From positions 39,652 through 103,651 of the forward strand of contig NZ_BPPB01000007.1 in assembly GCF_019972835.1 (NCBI RefSeq): a DNA stretch of 64,000 bases. Reading direction: 5' to 3'. The stretch is from Lactobacillus laiwuensis (GTDB lineage: Bacteria > Bacillota > Bacilli > Lactobacillales > Lactobacillaceae). Numbering within the stretch: position 1 is the first letter of the stretch; every line of letters starts with the position of its first letter. A program made the translations under genes and the position numbers. The notes beneath the pieces were generated by a model. The model searched no databases, had not been told where the DNA came from, and saw nothing but the letters and a program-made list of their open reading frames with translations. Below, piece by piece: positions 52,587 to 61,333 of this stretch.

Positions 52587-53648
52587 TTATTCACCTATTG
52601 CCTGTGCCGGATCTACTTTTAAAATTGATCTGATTGGAATTAAGCTGCCGATAATTGCCGTTAACAGCAAACCTGCTGTACCGGTCAGAATGATTCTTGG
52701 CGTGAAGCTGATGGGAACTGCGGCCGGTAAAACCTTAACTGTCACAAACATTGCTGCCAAGCCAATGACTAATCCGGTAAGAACTAATATAATTGCCTGG
52801 CTAACGGTTGCTTTTACTAAAGTGCTGCTGGGAATTCCTTGTGCACGCATGACCGCATAGTTATGCATTTTTTGCATTGTTAAAATGTACAGGAAAACTG
52901 CGATTATAATTAACGAAATAATGTATAAAAATCCAATCATCAATTCAAAAGTCATATTTTGCGCTGTATATCCTGGAAGTTTTTTAATAAATTGGCCAAT
53001 AGGATATGTCTTGCTATCTTTATAATTATACTTGTAGTTATGATCACGAGAAATTATAGCTGAAGCCTCTAAAGTTGGCATCCCTTGCCGCAACTTTTTC
53101 CAAGACTCCAATGTCCCGTATATAATTGGAGCAATATTAATTTTCGCATTCTTAACAAAGCCAACAATCTTATACTTTTTACTCGAGCCGTTAAGTGCCA
53201 GTTTATCGCCTATTTTGTAACCTTTAGTTTTAAAGGCCTGGTCAACAGTCACCTCATAATTCTTTTTTGCTTTTCTACCCGCAATAAGTTCTTGATCATG
53301 ATAAATAAACTGTTGCTTTTTAACCCCAATAAATTGTGCTGAAATTTGGGGACGTCCTGCTTTCTTAACTACTACTGGAATTTGACCTAGCAATGCTTCA
53401 TCTTTAGATAATGAAGCCCTTTTTAAATCATTTTTGGTTAAAAATGACTGACTCATACTTACGTTAGCATTTTTATTTAAGATTACTTTTTGAGCATTCC
53501 AAGATTCAAGTGCCTGTGTATTTTCACTGGCCAAGCCTGTTGCCAGTGCTGATAAGACGAATATAAGATAACTAATCAAAAAAATCATTAAAATTATTAA
53601 GCCATAACGTAGTTTCTCTCTTTTTATTTCTTTAATTGCTAAAAACAT
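52587..53648 (-). CDS. hrtB: ABC transporter permease, heme-efflux HrtB-like
   Basis: 353-residue FtsX/MacB-type permease: one membrane segment at the N-terminus (LRYGLIILMIFLISYLIFVL), a large extracytoplasmic domain (about 45-230) and three C-terminal segments. Starts on the TAATG overlap with the regulator stop. The length and opening MFLAIKEIKREKLRYGL are typical of HrtB. Export of heme is inferred from context and operator. Confidence 0.83.
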   Translation of the reverse strand: MFLAIKEIKREKLRYGLIILMIFLISYLIFVLSALATGLASENTQALESWNAQKVILNKNANVSMSQSFLTKNDLKRASLSKDEALLGQIPVVVKKAGRPQISAQFIGVKKQQFIYHDQELIAGRKAKKNYEVTVDQAFKTKGYKIGDKLALNGSSKKYKIVGFVKNAKINIAPIIYGTLESWKKLRQGMPTLEASAIISRDHNYKYNYKDSKTYPIGQFIKKLPGYTAQNMTFELMIGFLYIISLIIIAVFLYILTMQKMHNYAVMRAQGIPSSTLVKATVSQAIILVLTGLVIGLAAMFVTVKVLPAAVPISFTPRIILTGTAGLLLTAIIGSLIPIRSILKVDPAQAIGE

Positions 53649-54169
53649 TAATTTTTTCCTTTATTCAACAGTTCCAAGCTCGCCTTAAAACGAGTCATAA
53701 TTGCCTTTTTTTGAGCTGGGTTTGTTAATACCAAGCGAATGGTGGCATGGCTTAGCACCATTGCACTCCAATTCTGCGGATCTAATTCAGCTAAAATTTT
53801 TGGTGAAACAGGATGGCCAGGTGAACTTTCGTTATACAAAATATGCGTTTTTATTAAACCTGCATATGTACTTGCCTGCATTTCTTCAATAAAATGCACA
53901 ACATTGACATAATATTGTTGTGCATCAAACTGCGACTTTATTTTTATTGGTAAATGAATACTTTTTAGAGCCAATTCATACATATAATGATATGCATCTT
54001 CTAAATCAAAAAAATATTTATAAAAAGTCCCGCGTGCAATACCCGTTTCTTTCACTATTCGTGCCACTTGTGCTTTTGCCAAAGGATAGTTGCTAAATTC
54101 TTTTAATAAAGCATTTTCGATTTTCTTCTTTTTGCCAGCAGGCAAGTTAATAAAAGTTGACTTAGCCAT
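53648..54169 (-). CDS. hrtR: TetR-family heme-responsive regulator, HrtR-like
   Basis: 173 residues from ATG 54169 (MAKSTFINLPAGKK), preceded by AAAGGAG at 12 bp; an ATG directly abutting that SD is too close. HTH VARIVKETGIARGTFYKYF (about 31-49). First gene of the three-gene operon with a perfect palindrome right upstream. In L. lactis HrtR releases DNA when it binds heme. Conserved heme-ligand residues cannot be verified by eye. Confidence 0.8.
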   Translation of the reverse strand: MAKSTFINLPAGKKKKIENALLKEFSNYPLAKAQVARIVKETGIARGTFYKYFFDLEDAYHYMYELALKSIHLPIKIKSQFDAQQYYVNVVHFIEEMQASTYAGLIKTHILYNESSPGHPVSPKILAELDPQNWSAMVLSHATIRLVLTNPAQKKAIMTRFKASLELLNKGKN

Positions 54170-54194
54170 TTTCTTAATCATCTCCTTTTGTCGT

Positions 54195-54213
54195 AAGTGA
54201 CACAGTGTCACTT
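54195..54213. promoter_or_regulatory. HrtR-type operator
   Basis: AAGTGACACAGTGTCACTT, a perfect 9+1+9 palindrome. Its core TGACACAGTGTCA equals the core of the L. lactis HrtR operator as I remember it (ATGACACAGTGTCAT). It sits between the promoter region and the hrtR SD. Confidence 0.85.
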
Positions 54214-54279
54214 TATAAAAATGATAGTTCAGTTGCTTTTAGTCGTCAATTATAATGCTCGCATAATTTTTTATAAAAA

Positions 54280-54414
54280 AAGAGTCTGGGAAAAAAGTGT
54301 TCTTTGAAGTTAAATTTAAAAATTTCACAATTAAAAAAGACCGACAAATCAACGTTTTATTGACGTGATTTGTCGGCCTTTTTTAGTTAGGTTAGAGTTT
54401 TTTCCCAGACTCTT
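54280..54414. repeat. Nested inverted-repeat element
   Basis: Outer arms AAGAGTCTGGGAAAAA (54280-54295) and TTTTTCCCAGACTCTT (54398-54413) enclose an inner strong hairpin at 54333-54384 (GACCGACAAATCA with TGATTTGTCGGCC, flanked by A6 and T6). Total about 135 bp, between hrtR and the phosphatase. It could be a dispersed intergenic element (MITE-like) or two stacked terminators. Confidence 0.65.
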
Positions 54415-54420
54415 AGTACG

Positions 54421-55026
54421 CTATTCAAAAGTTAAAATACGGTTATAATAATTTACCCGGGGAATACTATTAAGATAAGAAACTTTTGCTAAAGCACAAT
54501 TATCCATGGTTTCAAAATACTTCATGTCACCATGCGTAAAATAGTGGGCAAACATCATTCTAATTAGAGTACCATGGCAAAAAACGAGTACTTTTTTACT
54601 CAAATAATTCTTTTTCATATCATCTAGAAAACTGCCGCACCTTTGATCCAGTGCCGCAAAAGATTCACCACTCGGGGCATACTTTATATAGCGAGCTGCA
54701 GCCTTGCCCCAAGGATCAATGGCATCAGGATATTTTTGCCCCAGCTCTGAAAGAAAATGACCGTCCCATTCGCCAAAATTAATTTCCGTTAGCCTTTGAT
54801 CAATTTTTATTTCTTTTTGTCCTTTAGTAAAAATTTCAGCGGTTGTCAAAGATCTTTTTAAAGGACTTGAAAAAACCACATCAAATCCCGCAGGATCAAA
54901 ATTGGCAGCAGCTCTTTCAGCACATGCACGACCAGATTCATCTAAATCATGATCAAAAACCGAACCTTGAATACGACCGGTTTTATTTAAATCCGTTTGA
55001 CCATGGCGAACAAAAACAATTTCCAT
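54421..55026 (-). CDS. Histidine phosphatase family protein (phosphoglycerate mutase-like)
   Basis: 201 residues: IVFVRHGQTDLNKTGRIQG with catalytic His8, second-domain FCHGTLIRMMFAH with the second His, and SSPLKRSLTTAEIF. ATG after GAGGTTAT. 2,3-bisphosphoglycerate-dependent mutase or broad phosphatase; the short length and sequence favour a broad phosphatase such as CobC/PhoE types. Confidence 0.85.
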   Translation of the reverse strand: MEIVFVRHGQTDLNKTGRIQGSVFDHDLDESGRACAERAAANFDPAGFDVVFSSPLKRSLTTAEIFTKGQKEIKIDQRLTEINFGEWDGHFLSELGQKYPDAIDPWGKAAARYIKYAPSGESFAALDQRCGSFLDDMKKNYLSKKVLVFCHGTLIRMMFAHYFTHGDMKYFETMDNCALAKVSYLNSIPRVNYYNRILTFE

Positions 55027-55055
55027 AATAACCTCACATTTCTATATCTTAATTT

Positions 55056-55823
55056 TTAGCGCCGTTTAAAATCGAACTCTGTCCTGAAAACATAAGTGTC
55101 ATTGGTACTGTCTTCAGGCTCAAACACAAAACCAAAATCATGAAAATCTTGCAGTTGCTCCGGTTCAGTTAATTGGTTTTCAGCAATATAGCGCACCATC
55201 TCTCCACGAGCCATCTTGGCATGCACCCCAACTGTTTTCCACTGACCGTTTTTCGTTTCTTGAAAATCAACAGTAATCATCTGCCTGCCATTCTTAACGT
55301 ATGGAGTAACATTACGAGAATATTCTTTAGAAGCCAAATTAATGAGTATCTGATCTTCATCAAAAAGATTGTTCGCAATTGTCGTGCCCCAAAATCGGTA
55401 TAAATTGGGCTGTTTAAACCCCTTTACCTTGTTTTTCATTTCCAATCTGTATGGCCACACACCGTCAAAAGGTCGTAAAACACCGTACAGACCTGATAAT
55501 ATTCGGACATTTTTTTGCAAGTAAGACAAAGCGGGCTTAGTGAACAAGTCGGGAGCCATATATTGATACTGAATGCCAGAATAGGAAATAATGGCAGGAG
55601 TTAAACCATCTTTTTGACTCAAGTTTAGAGTTTGAATCTGCCTTTGACCTTCTTTAGTTGTACGCTCACTAGATTGCCAGATTTTTTGTAATTCATCAAA
55701 ACTGCATTTTTTTAGAAAAGCGGCTAATTCTTGAGCTTGAGCTAAAAATTGTGGAGACGTTTTTGCAGAAAAAGAGTCATTATCAACTGTCATTTTCATT
55801 GCCGGTGAAATAATAATTTTCAT
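55056..55823 (-). CDS. yaaA: YaaA family (DUF328/UPF0246) peroxide-stress protein
   Basis: 255 residues from ATG 55823 (MKIIISPAMKM), with AAGGTGG upstream. Family motifs ISPAMKM, SGLYGVLRPFDGVWPYRLEM and INLASKEYSRNV are all seen. In E. coli YaaA limits free iron during peroxide stress. It sits divergent from the GH29-like gene. Confidence 0.9.
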   Translation of the reverse strand: MKIIISPAMKMTVDNDSFSAKTSPQFLAQAQELAAFLKKCSFDELQKIWQSSERTTKEGQRQIQTLNLSQKDGLTPAIISYSGIQYQYMAPDLFTKPALSYLQKNVRILSGLYGVLRPFDGVWPYRLEMKNKVKGFKQPNLYRFWGTTIANNLFDEDQILINLASKEYSRNVTPYVKNGRQMITVDFQETKNGQWKTVGVHAKMARGEMVRYIAENQLTEPEQLQDFHDFGFVFEPEDSTNDTYVFRTEFDFKRR

Positions 55824-55879
55824 CTTTACCACCTTTTGGGTTAAACTTATTAATAATATCTACTGAAGGAGAGAAATCA

Positions 55880-56560
55880 ATGAATCCTGATTTTGCCATC
55901 GTATTAAATTTTAAACTAAAAAGTACAAAAGATGTAGACGCTGATTTTTTAGTTAAAACTGCTCGCAATATAGGAGCCCGGGCTGTCAGCGTTGACGCTC
56001 ATCAAACAGACTTTAAAAAAGCTTGTGCAAAATATACTATTGCTTTGGTCGATGCAGAAACTATTAAAGAAAGTTGTGATTTAGTCCCAGCAAATGCAGT
56101 TGCAAAGCTTGTAGCAAATCGTAAAGATGGTCAAAAGACGATAATTAATATTCCAGTTACCGATAATGGGAAGTTGCCTTCTGAAACTGAAGAAATGCTT
56201 AAGCAAATCAACAACTGGATGCATCTTTTTGGCCATGCTTTTAATGAAAGCGAACCCTGCGCCCTTAAAATTAGCAATGTAGAAGACAATAACGGTTTCG
56301 TACTCCAGAATAGGCACATGCCTTATCAAAAATATATTTTTATCAAACAGCCACTGCCAGAAACACTAAAAATTCTGGGTCTGTCCGACAATCCTAATCG
56401 TATCGAAATGATTGAGAATAGGACTGAACTGGATTTCACTTTTGCTGATGACGAATTGAGCATAAACTTAGATGGTGTGCCTAAAAGTGATTTTACATGG
56501 CAGCTAATTCGAATTCAAGAGCACCGGCCAGAAGACGATATTAAAGAAACTAAATATTAG
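55880..56560 (+). CDS. Small protein resembling a shrunken GH29 alpha-L-fucosidase, without visible catalytic centre
   Basis: 226 residues, ATG after AAGGAG. Residues about 20-60 (DADFLVKTARNIGARAVSVD) look like the GH29 stretch DAEEWVxLAKxAGAKYxVLT, and 106-145 (INIPVTDNGKLPSETEEML, then NNWMHLFGHAF) follow the GH29 LLNxGPxxDGxIPxxxxxxL...WLxxNGEAI pattern that closes the catalytic barrel. The roughly 200 residues that would hold the catalytic Asp and Glu are absent, and there is no signal peptide. It may be a binding or degenerate protein rather than an enzyme. Frame intact, codon use ordinary. Confidence 0.6.
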   Translation: MNPDFAIVLNFKLKSTKDVDADFLVKTARNIGARAVSVDAHQTDFKKACAKYTIALVDAETIKESCDLVPANAVAKLVANRKDGQKTIINIPVTDNGKLPSETEEMLKQINNWMHLFGHAFNESEPCALKISNVEDNNGFVLQNRHMPYQKYIFIKQPLPETLKILGLSDNPNRIEMIENRTELDFTFADDELSINLDGVPKSDFTWQLIRIQEHRPEDDIKETKY

Positions 56561-56577
56561 CACTCAATAACAATTTC

Positions 56578-56665
56578 AACTTAAAAACTGATAAACCTTG
56601 TTAAGATTGTGTAACTTGAATAAGAATTCGGGTTACATCGTCAAATAAAGATTTATCAGTTTTTT
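56578..56665. terminator. Nested hairpin between the GH29-like gene and ulaF
   Basis: AAAAACTGATAAA and TTTATCAGTTTTTT outer arms with GTGTAAC/GGTTACA pairing inside. It can end both convergent genes, including the ula operon on the minus strand. Confidence 0.65.
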
Positions 56666-56685
56666 AATGAATCAGTTTTTAATTT

Positions 56686-57381
56686 TTACCGTTGACCATA
56701 ATAAGCATTAGGACCATGTTTACGGTAGTAATGTTTATCCAGCAAATACTGCGGTAATTCTGAATTCTGATGGGTTAATTCTAAAGTGTGAAAGTCTTCT
56801 TCTGCCACTACTTCCAACACCTTGGCATTATAAACAGCTTTTGCAGGAGTTGCACCCCAAGCAAACGGACCGTGCTGACTAACTAGTGCAGCGGGAGTTG
56901 CTTCGTAATCAAGATTACGTTCTTTAAAAGTACGCACAATTGTCTTCCCGGTATTGCCTTCATAATCTTCCTCTATTTCTGCCTTAGTCAAGGCATCAGC
57001 AGCCGGCACAGCAGTATAAAAGGTATCTGCATGAGTTGTGTTCAGTGCCGGAATATCCATTTTGGCAGCCGCAAATGAAACTGCCCAAGGTGAATGGGTG
57101 TGCACAATCCCACCAATTTTAGGAAAATGATTATACAAATAAGTATGGGTGGGTGTGTCTGATGACGGATTTTTGTCTCCTTCAACTACTTCGCCTTTTA
57201 GATTAATAACCACTAGATCTTCTGGCTTCAGCTTTTCATAAGGGACCCCAGAGGGCTTAATTACAAATAAACCTTGTTCTCTATCTATTCCTGAAACATT
57301 GCCCCAAGTAAAAGTTACCAAATTTAACTTGGGTAGTGACATGTTAGCCTCATAGACTTCTTCTTTTAATTTTTCCAGCAT
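56686..57381 (-). CDS. ulaF: L-ribulose-5-phosphate 4-epimerase
   Basis: 231-residue class II aldolase/AraD fold. Zinc His94 and His96 (GIVHTHSPWA) and His170 (VSQHGPFAWG) are seen. It converts L-ribulose-5-P to D-xylulose-5-P as the last step of the ascorbate route. Last gene of the ula operon, 11 bp after ulaE. AraD is the alternative name; context decides for UlaF. Confidence 0.9.
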   Translation of the reverse strand: MLEKLKEEVYEANMSLPKLNLVTFTWGNVSGIDREQGLFVIKPSGVPYEKLKPEDLVVINLKGEVVEGDKNPSSDTPTHTYLYNHFPKIGGIVHTHSPWAVSFAAAKMDIPALNTTHADTFYTAVPAADALTKAEIEEDYEGNTGKTIVRTFKERNLDYEATPAALVSQHGPFAWGATPAKAVYNAKVLEVVAEEDFHTLELTHQNSELPQYLLDKHYYRKHGPNAYYGQR

Positions 57382-57392
57382 TTTATTCTCCT

Positions 57393-58274
57393 TTAATTCA
57401 CCTTTTCTTGAGTAATGCCTACCTGTTTGAAAATATCATCAAAAAATGCCTTGGCACTTTTTACTTCTTCGAGCGCGTTTTCATCACCGTTATCTCCAGA
57501 CCACATTTCAATAGTAAAACTGCCGTTATAATCTAATCTGACTAAAGTACGGAGCAAACCAGTAAAATCAACGCATCCCTGACCAAAAGGCACATTCTTA
57601 AACTGACCCTTAAAAGTTGAGGTAACTTTTTTACTGTCTTTTAAATGAATGGCACAGATAGTATCAATGTATTTTTCAAGTTGGGCCGGCACATCGTTTT
57701 CAGGCCATGCACTCAAATTGCCTAAGTCAGGATATGCCTGCAACCACGGGCTTTTAGCTAAATCATGATAATGGGCAATCTTAGACAGATTATTAATAAA
57801 AGGATCATCCATCGTTTCAATTGACAGCATAATATTTTTCTTTGCAGCCATATGGACACATTTAATCAGATTTTCAACGTAATATTCTCTGGAAGTCATA
57901 GTCTTTTTTTCATAAAAAACATCGTAGCCGGCCATTTGAATATTGTGAATGCCCAAATCGACACAAAGATCAATTGCTTTTTGCATCATTACCAAGGATT
58001 TCTCGCGTATTGCCGGATCAGCTGAACCTAAGGGGAAGCGTCGATGACCCGATAGCATTAAGTTATTTATCCTGGTATTCGTCTCCCACATTAGATTACG
58101 GATTTCACTTCTCTTTTCTCGTGTCCAATCTAAGCGTGCTAAACGTTCGTCGCTTTCGTCAACTGAAAATTCTAAAAAATTAAAGCCCAAGTCATGTGTT
58201 AATTCAAAAGTTTCCCGCCACGACAAGTTCTGGGGCAAAGCTTTTTCATAGATTCCTAAAGCATTAACTGTCAT
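57393..58274 (-). CDS. ulaE: L-xylulose-5-phosphate 3-epimerase
   Basis: 293-residue TIM-barrel of the SgbU/UlaE family (ALGIYEKALPQNLSWRETFEL start; ETMDDPFINNLSKI, YPDLGNLSAW, AIHLKDSKK with metal ligands Glu, Asp, His). It epimerises L-xylulose-5-P to L-ribulose-5-P. A hairpin separates it from ulaD. Confidence 0.9.
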   Translation of the reverse strand: MTVNALGIYEKALPQNLSWRETFELTHDLGFNFLEFSVDESDERLARLDWTREKRSEIRNLMWETNTRINNLMLSGHRRFPLGSADPAIREKSLVMMQKAIDLCVDLGIHNIQMAGYDVFYEKKTMTSREYYVENLIKCVHMAAKKNIMLSIETMDDPFINNLSKIAHYHDLAKSPWLQAYPDLGNLSAWPENDVPAQLEKYIDTICAIHLKDSKKVTSTFKGQFKNVPFGQGCVDFTGLLRTLVRLDYNGSFTIEMWSGDNGDENALEEVKSAKAFFDDIFKQVGITQEKVN

Positions 58275-58295
58275 TATTCTCTCCTCATATTTATT

Positions 58296-58342
58296 AAAAA
58301 AGGGAAAATGAACCTTCGCTCACTTATCCCCTTTTTTAGTAT
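58296..58342 (-). terminator. Hairpin inside the ula operon (ulaD-ulaE)
   Basis: AAAAAAGGG and CCCTTTTTT outer arms with AGTGA/TCATT inside, in the 72-bp gap. Looks like a leaky terminator or processing site, which would lower ulaE-ulaF relative to the transport genes. Confidence 0.5.
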
Positions 58343-58346
58343 TTAA

Positions 58347-58985
58347 TTAACCCCAAATTCTGTTGATTTCGTCTTTAAACTGTTTGGCAACAGCGTGTGG
58401 GTCATCTGCTTCTCTGATTGCACGACCAGCAATAAAGGTATAAACTGGAACTCCCTTAAACAACTTTAAAATTTCGGGATGAACGCCACCGGTAACGGAA
58501 ACCTTAAAGCCCATATTGATCAGATTTTTGACATTTTCAACATCCTGCTGCGACCATTTTTGGCCAGCAAACTTGGCGTCACGACTTTGATGGTAAACTA
58601 CCTGATGAATGCCGTGATCAAGCCATTCCTGCATTCTTTCTTTATTATCCCAGCCTTCATAAAGTTCTACTTGAACTTCAATTTCCTTTTGAGCATTGCT
58701 CATAGTAGGAACAGTAGCTGCATTAATACATGTCATCCAATCTGCACCGGCATCTTTGCATGATTGACCACACTTTGTACCAGCATCAGCACATTTAATA
58801 TCAGCCAGCAAGATTTTATCTGGAGCCATTGCACGCAGGTTCCTAACCGCACTTAAGCCATCTTTATAAACCAGAATGGTCCCCGCTTCAACAACATCAA
58901 TTACATCTTCTACTTTACGTAAAACTTCTATTGCCTGCGCTGTATTGTCACTGTCTAAAGCCACTTGTAATTTTGGTAAATCCAT
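58347..58985 (-). CDS. ulaD: 3-keto-L-gulonate-6-phosphate decarboxylase
   Basis: 212 residues of the OMP-decarboxylase suprafamily: LPKLQVALDSDN start, LADIKCADAGTKC (Asp-x-Lys-x-x-Asp catalytic set) and VSVTGGVHPE. It makes L-xylulose-5-P from 3-keto-L-gulonate-6-P. 12 bp after ulaB. Hexulose-6-P synthase is a relative, but the ula context settles it. Confidence 0.92.
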   Translation of the reverse strand: MDLPKLQVALDSDNTAQAIEVLRKVEDVIDVVEAGTILVYKDGLSAVRNLRAMAPDKILLADIKCADAGTKCGQSCKDAGADWMTCINAATVPTMSNAQKEIEVQVELYEGWDNKERMQEWLDHGIHQVVYHQSRDAKFAGQKWSQQDVENVKNLINMGFKVSVTGGVHPEILKLFKGVPVYTFIAGRAIREADDPHAVAKQFKDEINRIWG

Positions 58986-58997
58986 TATTTTCTCCTA

Positions 58998-59300
58998 TTA
59001 CTTTTTAAACTTTGTGGGGATGTCAGAAGCATTTACTTTGTCTTCAACTTCTTTAGCCGAAATAACATTTTTTATGCCAATGACCTCACCGCCACGCTTT
59101 TTAACTTCATCAAACATACTGATAAATGGAATTGAGGTAAAAACTACGTCATAGTTACGCGCAATGCCTTTAGCTTCCGAAATGGAAGTATGATCAGCTT
59201 GCGTTATTTGATAGCCCATCTTTTCCAATGTCTTCTTGACGGTTCGCAGCAGCATTAAGCTCGTTCCTGAACCATTAGCACACGCAGTCAAAATCTTCAT
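58998..59300 (-). CDS. ulaB: PTS ascorbate-specific IIB component
   Basis: 100 residues; phospho-Cys7 in LTACANGSGTSLML. Standard length. Lies between ulaA and ulaD. Confidence 0.93.
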   Translation of the reverse strand: MKILTACANGSGTSLMLLRTVKKTLEKMGYQITQADHTSISEAKGIARNYDVVFTSIPFISMFDEVKKRGGEVIGIKNVISAKEVEDKVNASDIPTKFKK

Positions 59301-59321
59301 ATAAAATCATCCTTTCTGTAG

Positions 59322-60815
59322 TTATTCTTCTTTATTATTTAATTTCTTCCATGCTGGGTAATCTTCAGTGATCATGAAGTAACCTTCAGGATCGGCACGG
59401 TACTGTAATTGTGGAATAGCTAAAAGCAAAATAATGATTACTGCTACACCGATATAGCCGAGATATTTCATGACTACCGTGAAGAATGGCCAAACAGTAG
59501 CCCAGTCAAACATGCCGAGGTAGCCACCGTATCTTGCCATACCTACCCAGGTAGCAATTAAAGCTGAACCTGCAACTTGAATTAAGCCGGAAATGAATGG
59601 CATAATCATCGCACACTTATAGCCTCCACGGTCATTTGAATATAGTCCTATAGCGGCATTGTCAAAGAACAGTGGAATAAATCCAGCTATGACTAAAGTT
59701 GGCGAGTGGAAAACAAGCAATAAGATAATCATGGTGAATTGACCAAGTGCACCAAACATGAATCCAATAGTTTGTGCATTTTGGGAACCAAAACCTAGGG
59801 TGGCGGCAACGTCAATCCCCGGTACCGCACCTGGAAGCCAACGATCTGAAATTCCTGTGAAGGATTCAGTTAATTCATTAACGAAAGTTCTTACCCCAAG
59901 CTGAAGAATTGCCAGGTAAACTGAAAATTGCAGGGCAGTTTGCAAAATGTAAAAGATAAAGCTTTGACCCTTTTGCATAAAATGAGCCTTGGTTAAGTAA
60001 TCTGGTCCCAGAACTACTAAAATTGCGCCGATGAAAATCAACATTAAGATTGAAGTTGATACCATATTGTCATTAAAGATTGACATAAAACTTGGCAGTT
60101 TAATGTCCTCAAGTCGTTTGTTTTTACCCTTAGTCTTTTTCACAGAATGTTTTTCAATCATTTCGGAAAGCTTGGCAAAAAAGTAAATACCAAACATCTG
60201 TTGGTGAGCTACAGCAAAACCGGCTCCATCTGTTAATTCTTGAGTGATACCAACTGTTAGGTTTGAGCCCACAGCCCAGTAGAGTCCTAAAATCAAACTC
60301 ATGATTGCTAAAATCGAAAAGCGGTTTAATTTAGGAAAACAGAACAATATCAGCCAAAAGGCAGTTGCCGCCTGCTGCACTTGTACATTGCCCGTAGTAA
60401 ATACGGCCCGCAGCTTGGTGTATTTTGAAAATCTGACCAATAAAATATTAATGATATAGGCAAATAACAGTAATAGCATTGTGTCTGCAAACGAACGGCC
60501 AAAGCGTTCCATTATTCCTGCATTAACAGCATTTTGTCCAAAATAAGGATCAATAATCATCGCACTAAGATGAAAACGATCTTTTAGGCCTACAAGAATC
60601 GGCCTGAAAGTGTTAACTAAACCCCCAGAACCGGCAGCTAATATAAAGTAGCCAACAGTAGCCTTTAAAAAACCTGACAGAACTTCATACCACTTTTTAC
60701 GTTCCAAAATATAGCCAATGAGAACGATGAAGCCGATCATGAACGCTGGTTGATTTAAAACATTAGTGGCAAAGTAGCTCCAAATAGCTAATAAAGCATT
60801 TAAAATATTTTGCAT
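59322..60815 (-). CDS. ulaA: PTS ascorbate-specific IIC permease
   Basis: 497 residues (about 465 in E. coli), ten or more hydrophobic segments. Family stretches LAAGSGGLVNTFRPI, DPYFGQNAVN and AVPGIDVAATLGFGSQNAQT are seen. The extra length is a hydrophilic loop around residues 218-232 (KHSVKKTKGKNKRL) and the C-terminal tail. It transports and phosphorylates L-ascorbate with UlaB and UlaC. Confidence 0.93.
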   Translation of the reverse strand: MQNILNALLAIWSYFATNVLNQPAFMIGFIVLIGYILERKKWYEVLSGFLKATVGYFILAAGSGGLVNTFRPILVGLKDRFHLSAMIIDPYFGQNAVNAGIMERFGRSFADTMLLLLFAYIINILLVRFSKYTKLRAVFTTGNVQVQQAATAFWLILFCFPKLNRFSILAIMSLILGLYWAVGSNLTVGITQELTDGAGFAVAHQQMFGIYFFAKLSEMIEKHSVKKTKGKNKRLEDIKLPSFMSIFNDNMVSTSILMLIFIGAILVVLGPDYLTKAHFMQKGQSFIFYILQTALQFSVYLAILQLGVRTFVNELTESFTGISDRWLPGAVPGIDVAATLGFGSQNAQTIGFMFGALGQFTMIILLLVFHSPTLVIAGFIPLFFDNAAIGLYSNDRGGYKCAMIMPFISGLIQVAGSALIATWVGMARYGGYLGMFDWATVWPFFTVVMKYLGYIGVAVIIILLLAIPQLQYRADPEGYFMITEDYPAWKKLNNKEE

Positions 60816-60820
60816 TTTTC

Positions 60821-61297
60821 TTACCTGCTTTTTTCTTTACTCTTATCATGTTTTTGCATGACTTTTTGATAATCTTGTAAATTCTTCACTTTACGTAGGT
60901 CTTCAATCATGTCATCTTCCATCAGCAAGTTGGAGAGGTTAGCAATATTTTTCATATGAGTAGGGTTATCTTTAGCAGCCAGCATAAAGAATAGTTGCGC
61001 ATTTTTTTCTGGATCATTTGGGTCAAAGGAAACTGCCTCTGGGAATATTGTCAGACCAATACCAGTACCTAAAACCTCCGAACTATTGGCTTGCGAATGG
61101 GGCATTGCCACACCGGGAACAATCACAATATACGGTCCATATTGTTTGACGTCTGCAATTACCTGATCAATATATTTATCCGTGACAAGCTTATTTTTCT
61201 TCATTATTTCACCGGATATCCTGATGGCCTGCTGCCAATCTTTTGGGTGTTTCTGACTGATATTAATCAAGTGATTTTCTAAAAAATATCTGAGCAT
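60821..61297 (-). CDS. ulaC: PTS ascorbate-specific IIA component
   Basis: 158 residues; phospho-His67 in GVAMPHSQAN. ATG after AGGAGGAAATC. It starts 36 bp after ulaG and precedes ulaA by 5 bp. Confidence 0.92.
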   Translation of the reverse strand: MLRYFLENHLINISQKHPKDWQQAIRISGEIMKKNKLVTDKYIDQVIADVKQYGPYIVIVPGVAMPHSQANSSEVLGTGIGLTIFPEAVSFDPNDPEKNAQLFFMLAAKDNPTHMKNIANLSNLLMEDDMIEDLRKVKNLQDYQKVMQKHDKSKEKSR

Positions 61298-61333
61298 GAT
61301 TTCCTCCTACCAAATTTTTAATGAAAAAGAGAA

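Noticed and set aside
56081..56329. Minus-strand frames opposite the GH29-like gene
   Set aside because: Shadow frames; the plus-strand frame has SD, intact length and recognisable similarity.
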